DNA of 64,000 nucleotides from Eutreptiella sp. 'Long Island Sound 2002' (GCA_964036045.1 OZ038387.1:54158427-54222426); one strand, 5' to 3'; shown: positions 37,257-47,098, counted from the stretch's first letter. Notes: generated by a model not told the origin, from the sequence alone. Program-made: numbers and translations.

Positions 37257-40104
37257 GCACTCGGTCGTGGAGAGGCGCCCCATGGTTCTTCCTTGCGTCG
37301 CCCCTGTGACGAACAGGAAGAGGTTTCGCGCGTGAAGAGGGGAGGCGGCTTACTTCCCGCTAGACCTGACTGTTGGCCCCCAACAAAGCGGCCCCGGGCT
37401 ACGCCGGGAGGGCTGATCGCCGCCAGCGGGACATGCTTGTCTCGCCGGGAGGGTGTGCCCCCGTGCTTGCGCACGTCCCCTCCTTTGGGCGGAACCCCAG
37501 GGGTTCACCGGACTTCCTGGCGTATCCCGTTCCCAAGGCGTGCATGCACGTTCCTGGTACTAGGGTTCCGAGGCGCTTGGGTGTCGCACGCTCCGCCTCG
37601 AGTCCCAAAGCAGCGCAGGCCTTAGGATGCAGCCTTACCCCCGGGCTCCGGATCTCGTTTGGCCGGGTCACCTGCATGGCACGGGCTGCCTCAGTGCCCG
37701 GGCTGTGGGCACTGGGTTTCCTACTGTTGTGTGGTGTTTGTGTTTGGGTCCGGTTGGCGGTTGGGTGCGGGTTTTGTCAACCCCGTCAGTCCTGGCTGGG
37801 GTTTAGGGTGGGTGTTTTTGGGCTCGATTTGTGGTGTTGTCCCTCTAGTGTCGGCTATTTGTGGTGTTCGTGGTTGGGCTTCGGTTTCGGCCTGCTTTTG
37901 GGACGTGTGTGGTTTCGTGGGCGCCCCGCTTGCCCCCCGCCGTTTCCGGTTCCGGCGCGCGGTGTGGGCGTGTGTGCTGGGCCCGGGTCTCGCCTGTGCC
38001 CAGTCCGTCTTGGCTGGGTTGTCGGGGTGTTTTTTTTTTTTTTTTTTTGTGCTTTGGTTTTTTCTTTTCTTTTTTTTTTTTTTTTTCCTGGGCTTTGTGG
38101 TCCCTGTCCCTCCATCCCCTTTCTTTCGGGCTGGGCTGGTGGCTCTCTTTTTTTTTTTTTTTTTCCGTGTCCCTTTTCCCCGTGGTCCGCTGTTACTGGC
38201 TTGGTGTTGCCGGCTTTGGGTGGGTGGTTCCCCTGTGCCTCTGCGGGGGTCCCCCTTTTTTTTTTTTTTTTCCTCGGGGGGGGGGCCTGGCCGCCTGTGG
38301 TGGTGTTGGCGGGTGGTTGGGCGGCTGTGGGCTGTTTTCGTGCCTTTTCCCCTTCCCCCCTCCTTTTTTTTTTTTGGGGGGGGGGGGGCTTGCCTGTTCC
38401 TCCCTCTGCCTTCCCTGGGCTGGCGCACGCACTGGCCTGTATTCAGTGTTGTCTTCCGGGCTGCTGTCTTCAGTTGCGTTCTGTGTGGCCATGTTCCGGC
38501 CCCATGGGTCGGGTGGGCTCTGTACACGGTGGGCTCGGCGCCCCTTCTTGCTGGGTTAGGTCCTGGCTCTGCCGGCTGGGCGGCTGCGCCAGGCGGCTGC
38601 TTGTGGTTTTGGGTTAGGGGGCTGGGGTTGCTCGTGTCCTTACCCCTCTGCGGTGCCGGCTGTAATCTTCTGGGTGGTCCGTCACCGTTGTCGCCTGGCG
38701 CGCTGTGGTCCCGTGTGTGGCCTGTGGTGCTGGTGTGTGGCGTGGTGGCGCGGCGCCTTCCCGGGTGTGCGGTGGCTGGCTTCGGTTAGTCCCTCAGGTT
38801 AGGGTCAGTTGTGTCGTGTTGTGCCGCTCTGTGCCGCGTCGCGTCGCGTCGTGCTGTGGTGCGTTGCTCTGTGGCGCGCTGTGGTGCGGTGTGCCGTGGT
38901 CTCGCGTGGTGCCGCGGTGGGTCAGTGGAGGTCAGCCTGGCCTGTGTGGGTCGGTTAGGTCTTCGGGAAATTCTGCTGAATGATCACGGTGTCCTTGGGG
39001 TGTGCACACTGACTCTCACCCATGGACTCAATCTTCACCGGGCCTCGCAGACAGGCAGGTGTACTCGGGGTGTAGGAAAGGCGTTCCTTCTCCAAGGCAG
39101 ACAAACAGACATCAGGAGTCGGACGGTGGAGGTGGCTTCCGAACGCTGTTTGAGTGGCGAATGGCTTTCACTGCAGCTCGGCTGCGCTGGCAGGGTCCGG
39201 GTCGGTGCCGCCGGCAGGGATGAGCTCACACTGTAGGGTCAGGGGGATGTCCATATCTCCGGTGCTGGACTGCTGGGGTCCGGGGCATCGGTAGTATTCT
39301 TGGCACTTCCAGTCTTCACGGCGCTCGGAGATGGCCTTGAAGGGGGCACCGTCCAGCAGCACCAAAGCCTTCGCGATCGATCACAGCGTTTCGCTTCCCC
39401 TTGCGGTGCTCGATATTCATCATGGACGGGATCGGTGTGCCGCCGCAGTGCCATTCCTCCACTGGACACAACAGGTTGGTGACGGACGCCCTCACGGGCG
39501 TGAGACCAGCCGAGATCAAGCCCCCGTAGCAATACTCTGCGTCAAACCGCGACGGTAGCGCAGCCCGGCCCTTATAGCCCATGGTGTGGTCGCGTGACGG
39601 TCCGTGGGGTTGCCCTCCCTGGGGGCCTGTGCCTTGGTCCCGTGTCCTCTGGGGGTGTCGGTCCGTAGTCGTGGGTGCCGCGGCCGTGCTTTCGTCCTCT
39701 TCCGGTGCCTGTGAGTTGGCCTTCGTGGTGGTTGGGGTCGTCGGCTGGCGGTGAGGGCATGGTGGTGTGCCGTGCGGCGGTGTTCCCTGCGGCCTCCTCT
39801 GTGGGTGTGGCCCGTTCTCCCCGTGTAGGTGTGCCCTCCGTTCTCCGTGTGGTTTCCGGTGGCCGGTGGGCGTGCGCTGGTGTGATCCGCATGGCGTCCG
39901 ATGTTTGCTTCGGTGGTGTGTGTTGGGGTGTTTGGTGGGGGTGGGGCGGCGCTGGTCTCCCCGTCGGTGTGGGCCGTGGTACCTGTCGTGGTGCCCTTTT
40001 CCTCCGTGTCTTGGTCCCCGTTCCCGCTCCTTCCTGGTTCTTGGGTGGTGTCCTGCCCCCATGTGGTGTCGCTTCCGGCGCCCTGTCCCTGCGTGTGCCT
40101 GCCC
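37257..40104 (-). other. LINE-2 3' noncoding region
   Basis: GC-rich sequence contains several long T runs on the plus strand (about 38029-38050, 38066-38087, 38147-38164, 38255-38271, 38363-38375), which are A runs in the element RNA. Stop-free frames here are low-complexity and show no domain. A better-looking coding island lies at 39168-39582. Confidence 0.55.
39168..39582 (-). pseudogene. coding-like island in LINE-2 3' region, unknown protein
   Basis: From an ATG at 39582 a frame reads MGYKGRAALPSRFDAEYCYG onwards to about NAVIDREG. After a one-base shift near 39370 the next frame continues ALVLLDGAPFKAI, EDWKCQEYYRCPG and stops at 39168. Together this gives about 137 residues with balanced composition and several cysteines, unlike the Pro/Arg-rich shadow frames around it. 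I do not recognise the family. It could be a captured host exon, an extra LINE ORF or a chance frame. Confidence 0.35.
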
Positions 40105-40560
40105 TCACTTAGGGCCCTTCCGTGCCCTCTTGCCTGTGTGGTACTTGGTGCCCCTTGCCCTTCCCTTGCCCTTGTCCTGCCCCTTCCTGGTGTGGTGGTG
40201 GTGGGAGGGGCGGGGTTGGGAGGGGGCGCCGGTGGCCCAGGCTTGGGGGTGGGTGGCCTGGAGCCACTGGCGGAGGGCTTGGGGGGTGTAGGGGGGGCGG
40301 AGGCCCTGGACCGCATCGCGGAGGAGGGTCTCCCATGCCGCTTGCGGCATGATGGCCTCCGGGGCGGCCTCGTTGGGGTTTGCGGGGGTGCGGGTGCGCA
40401 CCTCCTCGAAGGTATGCACCATGTGCACCCCTTCGTGCCTTCCCGCTCCTCCGGCCCATTTCACCCAGCGGCGGAGCTCCTGCAGAGCGGAGGGAGACCA
40501 CCAGGCGAGGTAGGCGGGGGCCCGGTGGGGGGGAGGGGTCCGTGCCTGGGGTCCTGGAGC
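40105..40560 (-). CDS. LINE-2 ORF2 C-terminal block (alternative frame)
   Basis: This frame ends in RWVKWAG, VHMVHTFEEV, MPQAAWETLLRDAV, ALRQWLQA and a basic tail. It matches the C-terminus of the LINE-1 ORF2 remnant, so it, rather than the overlapping frame, is the real C-terminus. A single frameshift near 40540-40600 would join it to the main ORF. Confidence 0.5.
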   Translation of the reverse strand, partial: APGPQARTPPPHRAPAYLAWWSPSALQELRRWVKWAGGAGRHEGVHMVHTFEEVRTRTPANPNEAAPEAIMPQAAWETLLRDAVQGLRPPYTPQALRQWLQATHPQAWATGAPSQPRPSHHHHTRKGQDKGKGRARGTKYHTGKRARKGPK

Positions 40561-43500
40561 GGCGGGGGGAAGACGTGGACCTGCGGTGGTGGCGGGGGTG
40601 GCGGTGCCTGGGGGAGCGGGAGCGGCGGCGGCGGGGGCTGGGGGTGGAGGACGGGTACGGGCGGAGGGGGGAGCGGGAGGGGGAGGTGGACATGGGGTGG
40701 CGGTGGCGCGCTCGGTGGCGTCCGGGGGAGCGGGAGTGGTGGTGGCGGGGGCTGGGGGTGGTGGATGGGTACGGGTGGCGGGGGGAACGGGGAGCCCGGC
40801 GGGGCGTGTGGGGGGAGGGGGAGGTGGACGTGGGGCGGCAGTGGCGTGCCTGGCTGCGTCGGGGGGAGCGGGAGTGGTGGTGGCGGGGGCTGGGTGGCCG
40901 GTGGGGGGAGGGGGAGGGGGACATGGGGCGGCGGTGGCGCTCGTGGTGGTGCCCGGGGGAGCGGGAGCGACGGGAGCGCGGTCCCTGGGGGTCGTGGTGG
41001 TACCTGGGGGAGCGGGAGCGGCGCGAGTGGGTGGTTGAGGCGCGGTGGGAGTGTGGGCGCCGTGGGCGAGTGTGCCGTGCGGGGGGGGAGCGGGAGCGCC
41101 GCCGCTTGCGGGACCGGCCCTCGTCGCTCGAGTCGGGCCAGTCCGGAAGCGTCGGCGGCCTCTGGGGGGCCTCGCGCGGCGCCGCTTGGGGGGGGAGGTC
41201 CCCCGTCGTCCTTGGGGCCCCTTCGGCCATCGGATGGTGGCCGGGGGGGTACGGGGCGCCACGCGGTGCTGGTTGGGGGGGGAGGTCCCCCGTCGTCCAT
41301 GGGGCCCCTTCGGCCATCGGATGGTGGCCGCGGGGGTGCGGCTGGTACTGGGGTGGTGGCTGGTACGGGGGGGGTGGGTATGCGGGCGGGGCGTTCGGCG
41401 GCTGCCATCCCGTCCGCTGGTGCTGTTGGTGTACGGGGGGTTGTGGCCCGGTGGGGTAGGGCGGTGGGCAGTGGTAGTGGTGGGGGTGGTGTTGGTAGTG
41501 GTGGTGGTGGGGCCGCTGGTGGTGGTGGTGTGTGTAGTGGTGGGGTTGGTGTTGCGGGTATGGCCCATGGAGTCCTTGTGGGTTTTCCGGTCCCCCTTGT
41601 GGGGCCGGGGGGTTGGGCATCGTGGGCAGTCCCCGGGGCTGCACTATGTGGTGGGCATGAAATGGGGGAAGGGGGAAGGGTTGGGGGCCGGGCTTGACGG
41701 TGACGATGGTTGAGGGGTCCCACGTCCCTGGGTCGGTTTGGCCGGCGGTGGTGGTGGTTTGTGGGGGATGGATGACGGGGCGCTTGGTGACGGGGATTTT
41801 GACGAGGGTTTGGACGGGGTCGTGCTGGGTGGCCGTCTCCGCGGTGGTGGTGGGTGCCGGCGGGAGGGGGGCGCGGGTCATGGTGGGTGGGGGGTCCTGG
41901 CTTGGGCGAGGGCCCGGGCGGGGGTGGTATCGGGTGGTTTTGTGTCGTTGCGTATGCGGTGTTGTGTGTGGTCGCGTGGGCGCCGGCTTGGGTTTGGGGT
42001 TGGGTTTGGGGTTGGGGTCCGGTTTGGGTTTGGGGTCGGGTTTGGGGTTGGGGTCCGGTTCCAGGTTGAGGAGTACCTCTGTCCGGAGGTGTGAGGGCGT
42101 CGATGCCGGGTCGGGGGTCGTCCCGGTGGGTTGCCGGGGTGCCTGAGTCGCCTGTGTGGGGGTTGGGGGGTTGGTGCGTGCGGCCGCGGCTTTGGCTTTC
42201 GCCGTGGCCTTGAGGATGAGTTTGGCGGGGAGGGGGGGGTCGGAGGATGAGGTGGAGGAGGTGGACGAGGCTGAGGACGAGGAGGAGGTGGTGGACGCGG
42301 GTTGGGCTGTGATGCGGGCGGGCTTGCGGGCGGCGGCTTCTGCTGCGGCCACGGCGGGGAGGATGGAGGGCATGTCCCCGGGTTGTAGGTTGGGGGCGGG
42401 CGGCTGGGGGGGCCCGGTCGTGACCTGGCGGCCCGGCGGGCCGATTTGGTCGGCTGCGGCGGGGGAGGGAGGCGCGGGGCTGCGGCCTTCTCTTTCTGGG
42501 CTCGGCTGGGCCCGGGTCCTGCAATGTGCGAGGTCGTGTGGGTTGGTGTCAGCGGGGGGGAACAGTTTGCGTGGGCTGCATTCATGGGCCGGGGGGGGTG
42601 GGCCTGGGTCCTCTGGGATGTGTGTGGGGGGCGTGGGCGGGCCACTGGGTGGGGTGGGCGTGCCGCGGGGCGTGGGGCTCCCCTTGGCGGGTGTGTGTGG
42701 GTTGTCGAGTGTGGGGGGCGGTGAAGGGTGGCCGGTGGGTGGGTGTGTGGCGGGCGTGTGCTGGTGTTCGGGCGGGTGGGGGAGGCCCGTGTCGCGGGGC
42801 CCGGGGGTGCGCACGATGGTGGGCGTGTGTGGGTCTCCGGTTGAGCAGCGAGAGGGGGGGGGCATGGGCGGCGATTGTGCGGGGGGTTGTGCTGTGCCGG
42901 TGTATGTGTCCGCTTGCTGCGCGTTTGCGTGGGCAGTTGTAGGCCGGGCGGTTTGGAGGAGAAGCTTGCCGTCTTCTGCTGCCGCGGCAAGGATTTCGCA
43001 GACGAGCGTTCGTATCTGGTGGACCTCTTGGTCAGTGGTGGGAAGGGGGCATGCTAGCTTTGGGCTAAGACCCGCGCGGTTGAGGACCCTGTGGATGGCG
43101 TGGTACCCGCAGGTGAGGGACTGCTGCGGCCTGGGGGGGGGGTTTGGTCGTGTGTCCGGGCCTGCTTCGACTTGTGTGTGGGCGGTGGGGATGGCCCAAA
43201 CCCAGGGCACGGTCCCTGTGGGTGGCCAGCGGCGCTGGATCCAGTGGGTTAGGCAGAGCATGGCCAATCCAAGGTGGTAGCCCGCCTTCCCTGAGGTGAT
43301 TTGGGCCAGGGCGCGGGCTGGGGGCGTGTCCCCTGGCTGGAGGAGACCCCTGAGGATCCTGTGCTGGGTGGTGGGGTCCCCCACTGCCCCTGGTGGGGCG
43401 GTCTCCGGGGCGAACATGGTGTCTGTCCCCTGGATGATCCATTGCGGGCCGTGGGACGTAGCCATAGCGGCTATCACGTAGTAGTGGCCGCGCTCGAGGA

Positions 43501-44221
43501 CTGTAGCCCAGACCTCCGGCGGGGGGTGGTCACTGTCTGTAGGTGGGGGGGGGAGGTCGTCGTCCGGGGTGCGGAGGCCGGCGGCGCGGAGGGCGGTGTC
43601 GCGGTTGGGCGCGGTGGCCTGTTCCCACTGCTCCGGGTGGTTCGGGTCCGCTGGAAGGTCCGTCTCCGCTTGGGCCCGCCGTAGGCGTACGGTCCCTCGA
43701 CGCGTGACGTTGCTGCCGGTGTCGTGCGTCAGGGCCTGGCCCCACTCGATGGGGGGGATCCAGATGGGCTGGCCCCGGGTGTGTTTGCGGGCTCGCCAGA
43801 GCACGAGGTCTACTATGGTCTCGTGGAGGCCGCTGCCTGGGGTGGTCAGGTCCCGGAGGGCTTTGACGGTGAGCTTGGTCCAGTCCTCTTGTAGGCGGTA
43901 CCAGCCTAGGGGGGTGGTCGGGGCCCTGTCTTGGAGGGTTGCTCGGAGGAGTTCGGGGTCGCGGATGGTGGCCGGTGTGAGGGGGGGGTGCCCCGGGTCC
44001 GGGGGGGGTGGGCTGGATGGGCTGCCGGGGTCTTGCGCGTCTACGTCGATGGATGGTTGGCCCTGGCTAGGTTCGGCCGGACTGGGCGGTGCCGGGTGGC
44101 TTCTTGGGTGCGAGACGGGTCTCGGGGCGCTGTGGTGGTGCCTTGGAGACCTGTGGATGGAGACGGGGGGCGCGTGCGGGGCGCGGAGCGGGTTAGTGGA
44201 CGTCTGGGTCATGCACGGCAT
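40109..44221 (-). CDS. LINE-2 ORF2: candidate Ulp1-like protease with Pro/His- and RS-rich domains
   Basis: The 1,370-codon ORF has an ATG at 44221 that overlaps the end of the RNase H ORF by 29 bases. After a Pro-rich N-terminus, residues about 125-165 (LHETIVDLVLWRAR, PIWIPPIEW) resemble the N-lobe of C48/Ulp1 cysteine proteases. GHYYVIAAM (His246), WIIQGTDTM (Asp267) and PQQSLTCGYHAIHRV (Gln366/367, Cys371) fit the family order His-Asp-Gln-Cys, though the Gln-Cys spacing is a residue short. Then follow Lys/Pro repeats, a His-rich run (about 895-920) and an RS-rich stretch (about 1040-1220). The last ~110 codons are probably out of frame: an overlapping frame ending at 40105 carries the C-terminal block shared with LINE-1. 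Protease function is inferred. Confidence 0.6.
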   Translation of the reverse strand: MPCMTQTSTNPLRAPHAPPVSIHRSPRHHHSAPRPVSHPRSHPAPPSPAEPSQGQPSIDVDAQDPGSPSSPPPPDPGHPPLTPATIRDPELLRATLQDRAPTTPLGWYRLQEDWTKLTVKALRDLTTPGSGLHETIVDLVLWRARKHTRGQPIWIPPIEWGQALTHDTGSNVTRRGTVRLRRAQAETDLPADPNHPEQWEQATAPNRDTALRAAGLRTPDDDLPPPPTDSDHPPPEVWATVLERGHYYVIAAMATSHGPQWIIQGTDTMFAPETAPPGAVGDPTTQHRILRGLLQPGDTPPARALAQITSGKAGYHLGLAMLCLTHWIQRRWPPTGTVPWVWAIPTAHTQVEAGPDTRPNPPPRPQQSLTCGYHAIHRVLNRAGLSPKLACPLPTTDQEVHQIRTLVCEILAAAAEDGKLLLQTARPTTAHANAQQADTYTGTAQPPAQSPPMPPPSRCSTGDPHTPTIVRTPGPRDTGLPHPPEHQHTPATHPPTGHPSPPPTLDNPHTPAKGSPTPRGTPTPPSGPPTPPTHIPEDPGPPPPAHECSPRKLFPPADTNPHDLAHCRTRAQPSPEREGRSPAPPSPAAADQIGPPGRQVTTGPPQPPAPNLQPGDMPSILPAVAAAEAAARKPARITAQPASTTSSSSSASSTSSTSSSDPPLPAKLILKATAKAKAAAARTNPPTPTQATQAPRQPTGTTPDPASTPSHLRTEVLLNLEPDPNPKPDPKPKPDPNPKPNPKPKPAPTRPHTTPHTQRHKTTRYHPRPGPRPSQDPPPTMTRAPLPPAPTTTAETATQHDPVQTLVKIPVTKRPVIHPPQTTTTAGQTDPGTWDPSTIVTVKPGPQPFPLPPFHAHHIVQPRGLPTMPNPPAPQGGPENPQGLHGPYPQHQPHHYTHHHHQRPHHHHYQHHPHHYHCPPPYPTGPQPPVHQQHQRTGWQPPNAPPAYPPPPYQPPPQYQPHPRGHHPMAEGAPWTTGDLPPQPAPRGAPYPPGHHPMAEGAPRTTGDLPPQAAPREAPQRPPTLPDWPDSSDEGRSRKRRRSRSPPARHTRPRRPHSHRASTTHSRRSRSPRYHHDPQGPRSRRSRSPGHHHERHRRPMSPSPSPHRPPSPRHHHSRSPRRSQARHCRPTSTSPSPHTPRRAPRSPRHPYPSTTPSPRHHHSRSPGRHRARHRHPMSTSPSRSPLRPYPSSTPSPRRRRSRSPRHRHPRHHRRSTSSPRRSRTPGTDPSPPPGPRLPRLVVSLRSAGAPPLGEMGRRSGKARRGAHGAYLRGGAHPHPRKPQRGRPGGHHAASGMGDPPPRCGPGPPPPLHPPSPPPVAPGHPPPSLGHRRPLPTPPLPPPPHQEGAGQGQGKGKGHQVPHRQEGTEGP

Positions 44222-45446
44222 GGTAATGGATGAGACGCTGCATGTGTTCCCTGGCGGTGGGGTCGGTGAGTCGTTCCGCGTGTGTTAGCAGGAGGTGTTT
44301 GCGGTGTACCATTTGGGCCGCTGCTCTGCGGACCGCTTCTAGCTGGAGGTGTGCTGCTGCCTCCATGGGGCTTTCCGTGTGTTTGGTGAGGTGTCGGTGC
44401 AGGGCCTGTGTCACTGCCCCTCTCATGGTGGCTTCTTTGATCAGGGGGTCCCGGAAGAGGTGTTCGGTGGCCTGGTGTGCGTGGCTGTGGGCTGGCCATC
44501 CTTCGTGTTGTCGCAGGGTTTCCGCCGGGGACCAGCCCACTAGGGTGTCCCTGTCTGTATGGAGGGGGCATTTCTTGAAGTGTTCCCAGTCCTCCGGGGT
44601 GGTGTGGTCGCATGGGCAACGGATGTGTTCGTCGGGGACGTGGATGTGCTTGCGGGTGAGCCATCTGGCGACCCTGGTGAGGAAAGGCAGTTGCTCCCTG
44701 AGGAGCTGGATGCGTCGTTTCTGGAGGTGGGCTGGGACGTTTGCTGGGCGGAGCGCTGAGTGGTAGAGGGGGACTTGCAGTCTGTCCTGGAGCTCCTGGA
44801 TGTGCGCCCGGCTGTCTGCGTCGCCGAGCACGCGGGCGAGATGTTGGACGGGATTGGGGTAGTGGTACGCTCTGTCGTGGGAGGAATAGGGGGCGTCCTC
44901 TGGTACCCAGTCCGGGGTCTGATGGGGCTCGGGTACAGGGGCCACGTGTTGGAGGTGTGTGTGGTTGCGGCCGAGGTCAGGGATCTGGAGGGCTGGTAGG
45001 TGTGTTGTGCGCTGGTGTACTGCCTGGTTGTCGACCTTACCATTTCCGTATTGGTGCCTGTGGGACTCTTGTTTCACGATGTGGAGTTGGACGTAGGGGG
45101 GAAGGCTGCGTAGGGCTTTCCAGAGTAGCAGTGCCTGGGTGCCGAGGCTCGTCGCGGTTGCTTTGTGAAGTGGTTGCCTTGCTATGCGGAGGAGCAGGTG
45201 CGTGTCGACAGTGGCGTCTACCACGAACCAGACCCGGACGATGTGCGGGGAGTGGGCGGGTAGGTGGGCCGCGACCTCGGTGATGGCGTCGGCCATGGCC
45301 CCTAGCTCCCCGTGGGAAGAGGCCCCATAGGTGGTGTGGCCCGTGTGGTGGTCCATGTGGTAGTGTCCCCCGGTGTGGGTTAGCTGCAGGGTGGCCCCCC
45401 CGGTGATGGGCGTGAGGGCGGATTCGCCTGAGGCGTCGGTGACAGT
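44193..45446 (-). CDS. LINE-2 RNase H domain and C-terminal finger (5'-truncated ORF1)
   Basis: RNase H acidic residues are all visible: TDASG at the truncation point, SSHGELGAMAD, FVVDATVD and YGNGKVDNQAV. A Cys/His motif (IRCPCDHTTPEDWEHFKKC, then PLH) and a helical C-terminal region follow. The stop is at 44193-44195. The endonuclease and RT that precede RNase H in LINE-1 are missing through 5' truncation. Confidence 0.8.
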   Translation of the reverse strand, partial: TVTDASGESALTPITGGATLQLTHTGGHYHMDHHTGHTTYGASSHGELGAMADAITEVAAHLPAHSPHIVRVWFVVDATVDTHLLLRIARQPLHKATATSLGTQALLLWKALRSLPPYVQLHIVKQESHRHQYGNGKVDNQAVHQRTTHLPALQIPDLGRNHTHLQHVAPVPEPHQTPDWVPEDAPYSSHDRAYHYPNPVQHLARVLGDADSRAHIQELQDRLQVPLYHSALRPANVPAHLQKRRIQLLREQLPFLTRVARWLTRKHIHVPDEHIRCPCDHTTPEDWEHFKKCPLHTDRDTLVGWSPAETLRQHEGWPAHSHAHQATEHLFRDPLIKEATMRGAVTQALHRHLTKHTESPMEAAAHLQLEAVRRAAAQMVHRKHLLLTHAERLTDPTAREHMQRLIHYHAVHDPDVH

Positions 45447-47098
45447 GGTCGATTGAAAAACAAACCAACCGTCTCAATGTAAGAGCTGATGGAAATCACA
45501 TTCTGAGCAGATCCGTCAAACACATGAAATGGATCAGACTCAGTCATGTGCCAGAATGTCTGTAATGAGCACGAACTCGAACGAGTCCTTCCCAAGGCGA
45601 GTAGAGGGGTCCAGTCGACAGCTAAACACGAGAGTGTCGTCGTGGTTGAGGATAATGGCCTTTCGGATCTTCGGATTGGAATCATCTGAGATGAAGCACA
45701 TGATTCACATGATGACCATGATGGGAATGATGGATGGAATGACCAGGATGACCCCAGAATGTCCCATCATCTGTTCGTCGAACCACATAGACGATGCGTC
45801 TGCACTGCTATGTCCCCATGCCAAGGGTATATGTCAACCGTAAACCTCTTCGAAAGTTTCGGCGACCCAATTTCTGATCAGATCTTGTCTGAGATGGATG
45901 ATGCCACGATTGGAGCTTCTTCTTGTGCTTGTAAGTCTTCCTTGGTGACACAATCCTTGATCAGCGAGAGCTCTTTGTCAATCTCAGGGTATTTCTTCAG
46001 GAACTTGATGAAAGTGTCCGTATACCCATGGATGAAACTTGAAGCTGGCTCCCATTTGTCCTCCTCTGGACCGAATCCTTTCCATCTGCACAGAAAGTAC
46101 CACCTGTTTCGAGCATTCTTCTTGTAATCAAGAATCTTTTCCAACTCGAAACTGCTTGTGACCATCTTCCTGTCGCTCAGGTACTTCAAAGTCCAATAGA
46201 GAGGCTTGAACCTTCCTTTGGGACAGGGTACTTCGGCCTTCAAACGATCTCGATGTACTTCTTGATGCCTGCCTGGCTCAATCTCAATGTTGAATGTAGT
46301 CTCACTTAGTTGACCACTGACTTGGAATGGACCATCCCACAAAGGTCACAATTTGTTGTCGTCCTTCAGGGTCTCGTCTGACTTACGAAGCCAAACTTGC
46401 TAGCCTTTCTCGAAGGGTTTTCCTTGCGTTCTTGACTTATTTTTGAAATTCAACCAATCTGCTTGACTTTCCACTTTGGCTTGGATCCACTTGACTTCTG
46501 AATCTTTGATCCTCTCAAACCATTGCGAGGCGTCGTAGCACTGCCTTGGATGATGCATCACTGGTCCTGGACCCATCTTCTCACGACCAAAAACCAGCTC
46601 ATTCGGACTTAATCCAGTGTAATTCTTGGTGCGATGGTATCTTCTCAAGACACAGTAAATTGTCTCCGACCAATTGTAGTCCTTTTCAGTCGCCAGGAAT
46701 TTTCTCAGAATGGAGATAAGAATTCTTCCAGCGCGTTCAGCAGGGAGAGCTCGATGGTCGTAGACTCGGGCACGAAGATGATGCACTCCCAATAGGGCAC
46801 ACATGTTCTCCCACCAAGTCCCAATGAACTCCTTCCCACTGTCCGTCAGAATTTCACTGGGCACATCCCAGTTACTCATCCACTGACTTGCAGTCCACTT
46901 GGCAGCCATTTCAGAAGTGAGATGCTTCGTGTTGCAAGGGAGGACTTGGATGTAGCCACTGTGGCGGTCTTGAATTAACATAACCCCATCGATAGGCTTC
47001 CTCGTGTAGAGACATTCCTCTTGGATTTGTCCCAACTCGAAGACATCCGCCGTCACCTTGTCGAACAACCTCTCAGGAATTGGTAGTCCCTTCAGTAG
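45447..47098 (-). repeat. 1,652-bp direct duplication flanking LINE-2, right copy
   Basis: This is the second copy of 35591-37242, here contiguous with the rest of Ty3-C pol. The two copies share both nonsense codons. Confidence 0.92.
45878..46399 (-). pseudogene. pol: Ty3-C integrase C-terminus and chromodomain
   Basis: Following TAG 46400-46402 the same frame reads QVWLRKSDETL, then TGA 46346-46348, then PLWDGPFQVSG of the GPY/F-type module. Ty3-E reads through both positions. A chromodomain follows (FELEKILDY, FLCRWKGFG, DKWEPASSF, FIKFLKKYPE). The last residues are acidic/polar. Confidence 0.85.

Larger units (their letters stand above)
37243..45446 (-). mobile_element. LINE-2: 5'-truncated non-LTR element inserted in Ty3-C
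   Basis: The 8.2-kb insert is read on the minus strand. Its 5' end is truncated exactly at the start of the RNase H domain (TDASG). RNase H with a Cys/His finger is followed, with a 29-base overlap, by a long second ORF of up to 1,370 codons and about 2.9 kb of 3' noncoding sequence. The 3' end is a CTAC repeat tail that meets the CTACTGAAGG of the target. Gene order and ORF2 sequence make it a relative of LINE-1. Confidence 0.85.

Noticed and set aside
37373-38983. Plus-strand frames of several hundred codons with poly-Phe runs
   Set aside because: They are translations of long T runs and G/T-rich noncoding DNA in the LINE-2 3' region, and three frames are open at once.
39901-41697. 598-codon Gly-rich plus-strand frame
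   Set aside because: It is the complement of the Pro/RS-rich LINE-2 ORF2. The minus strand has the conserved blocks shared with LINE-1.
35591-47098. The 1,652-bp direct repeats as LTRs of a separate element
   Set aside because: They carry integrase and chromodomain codons, lack TG...CA ends, and the true Ty3-C LTRs with target duplication are found elsewhere.
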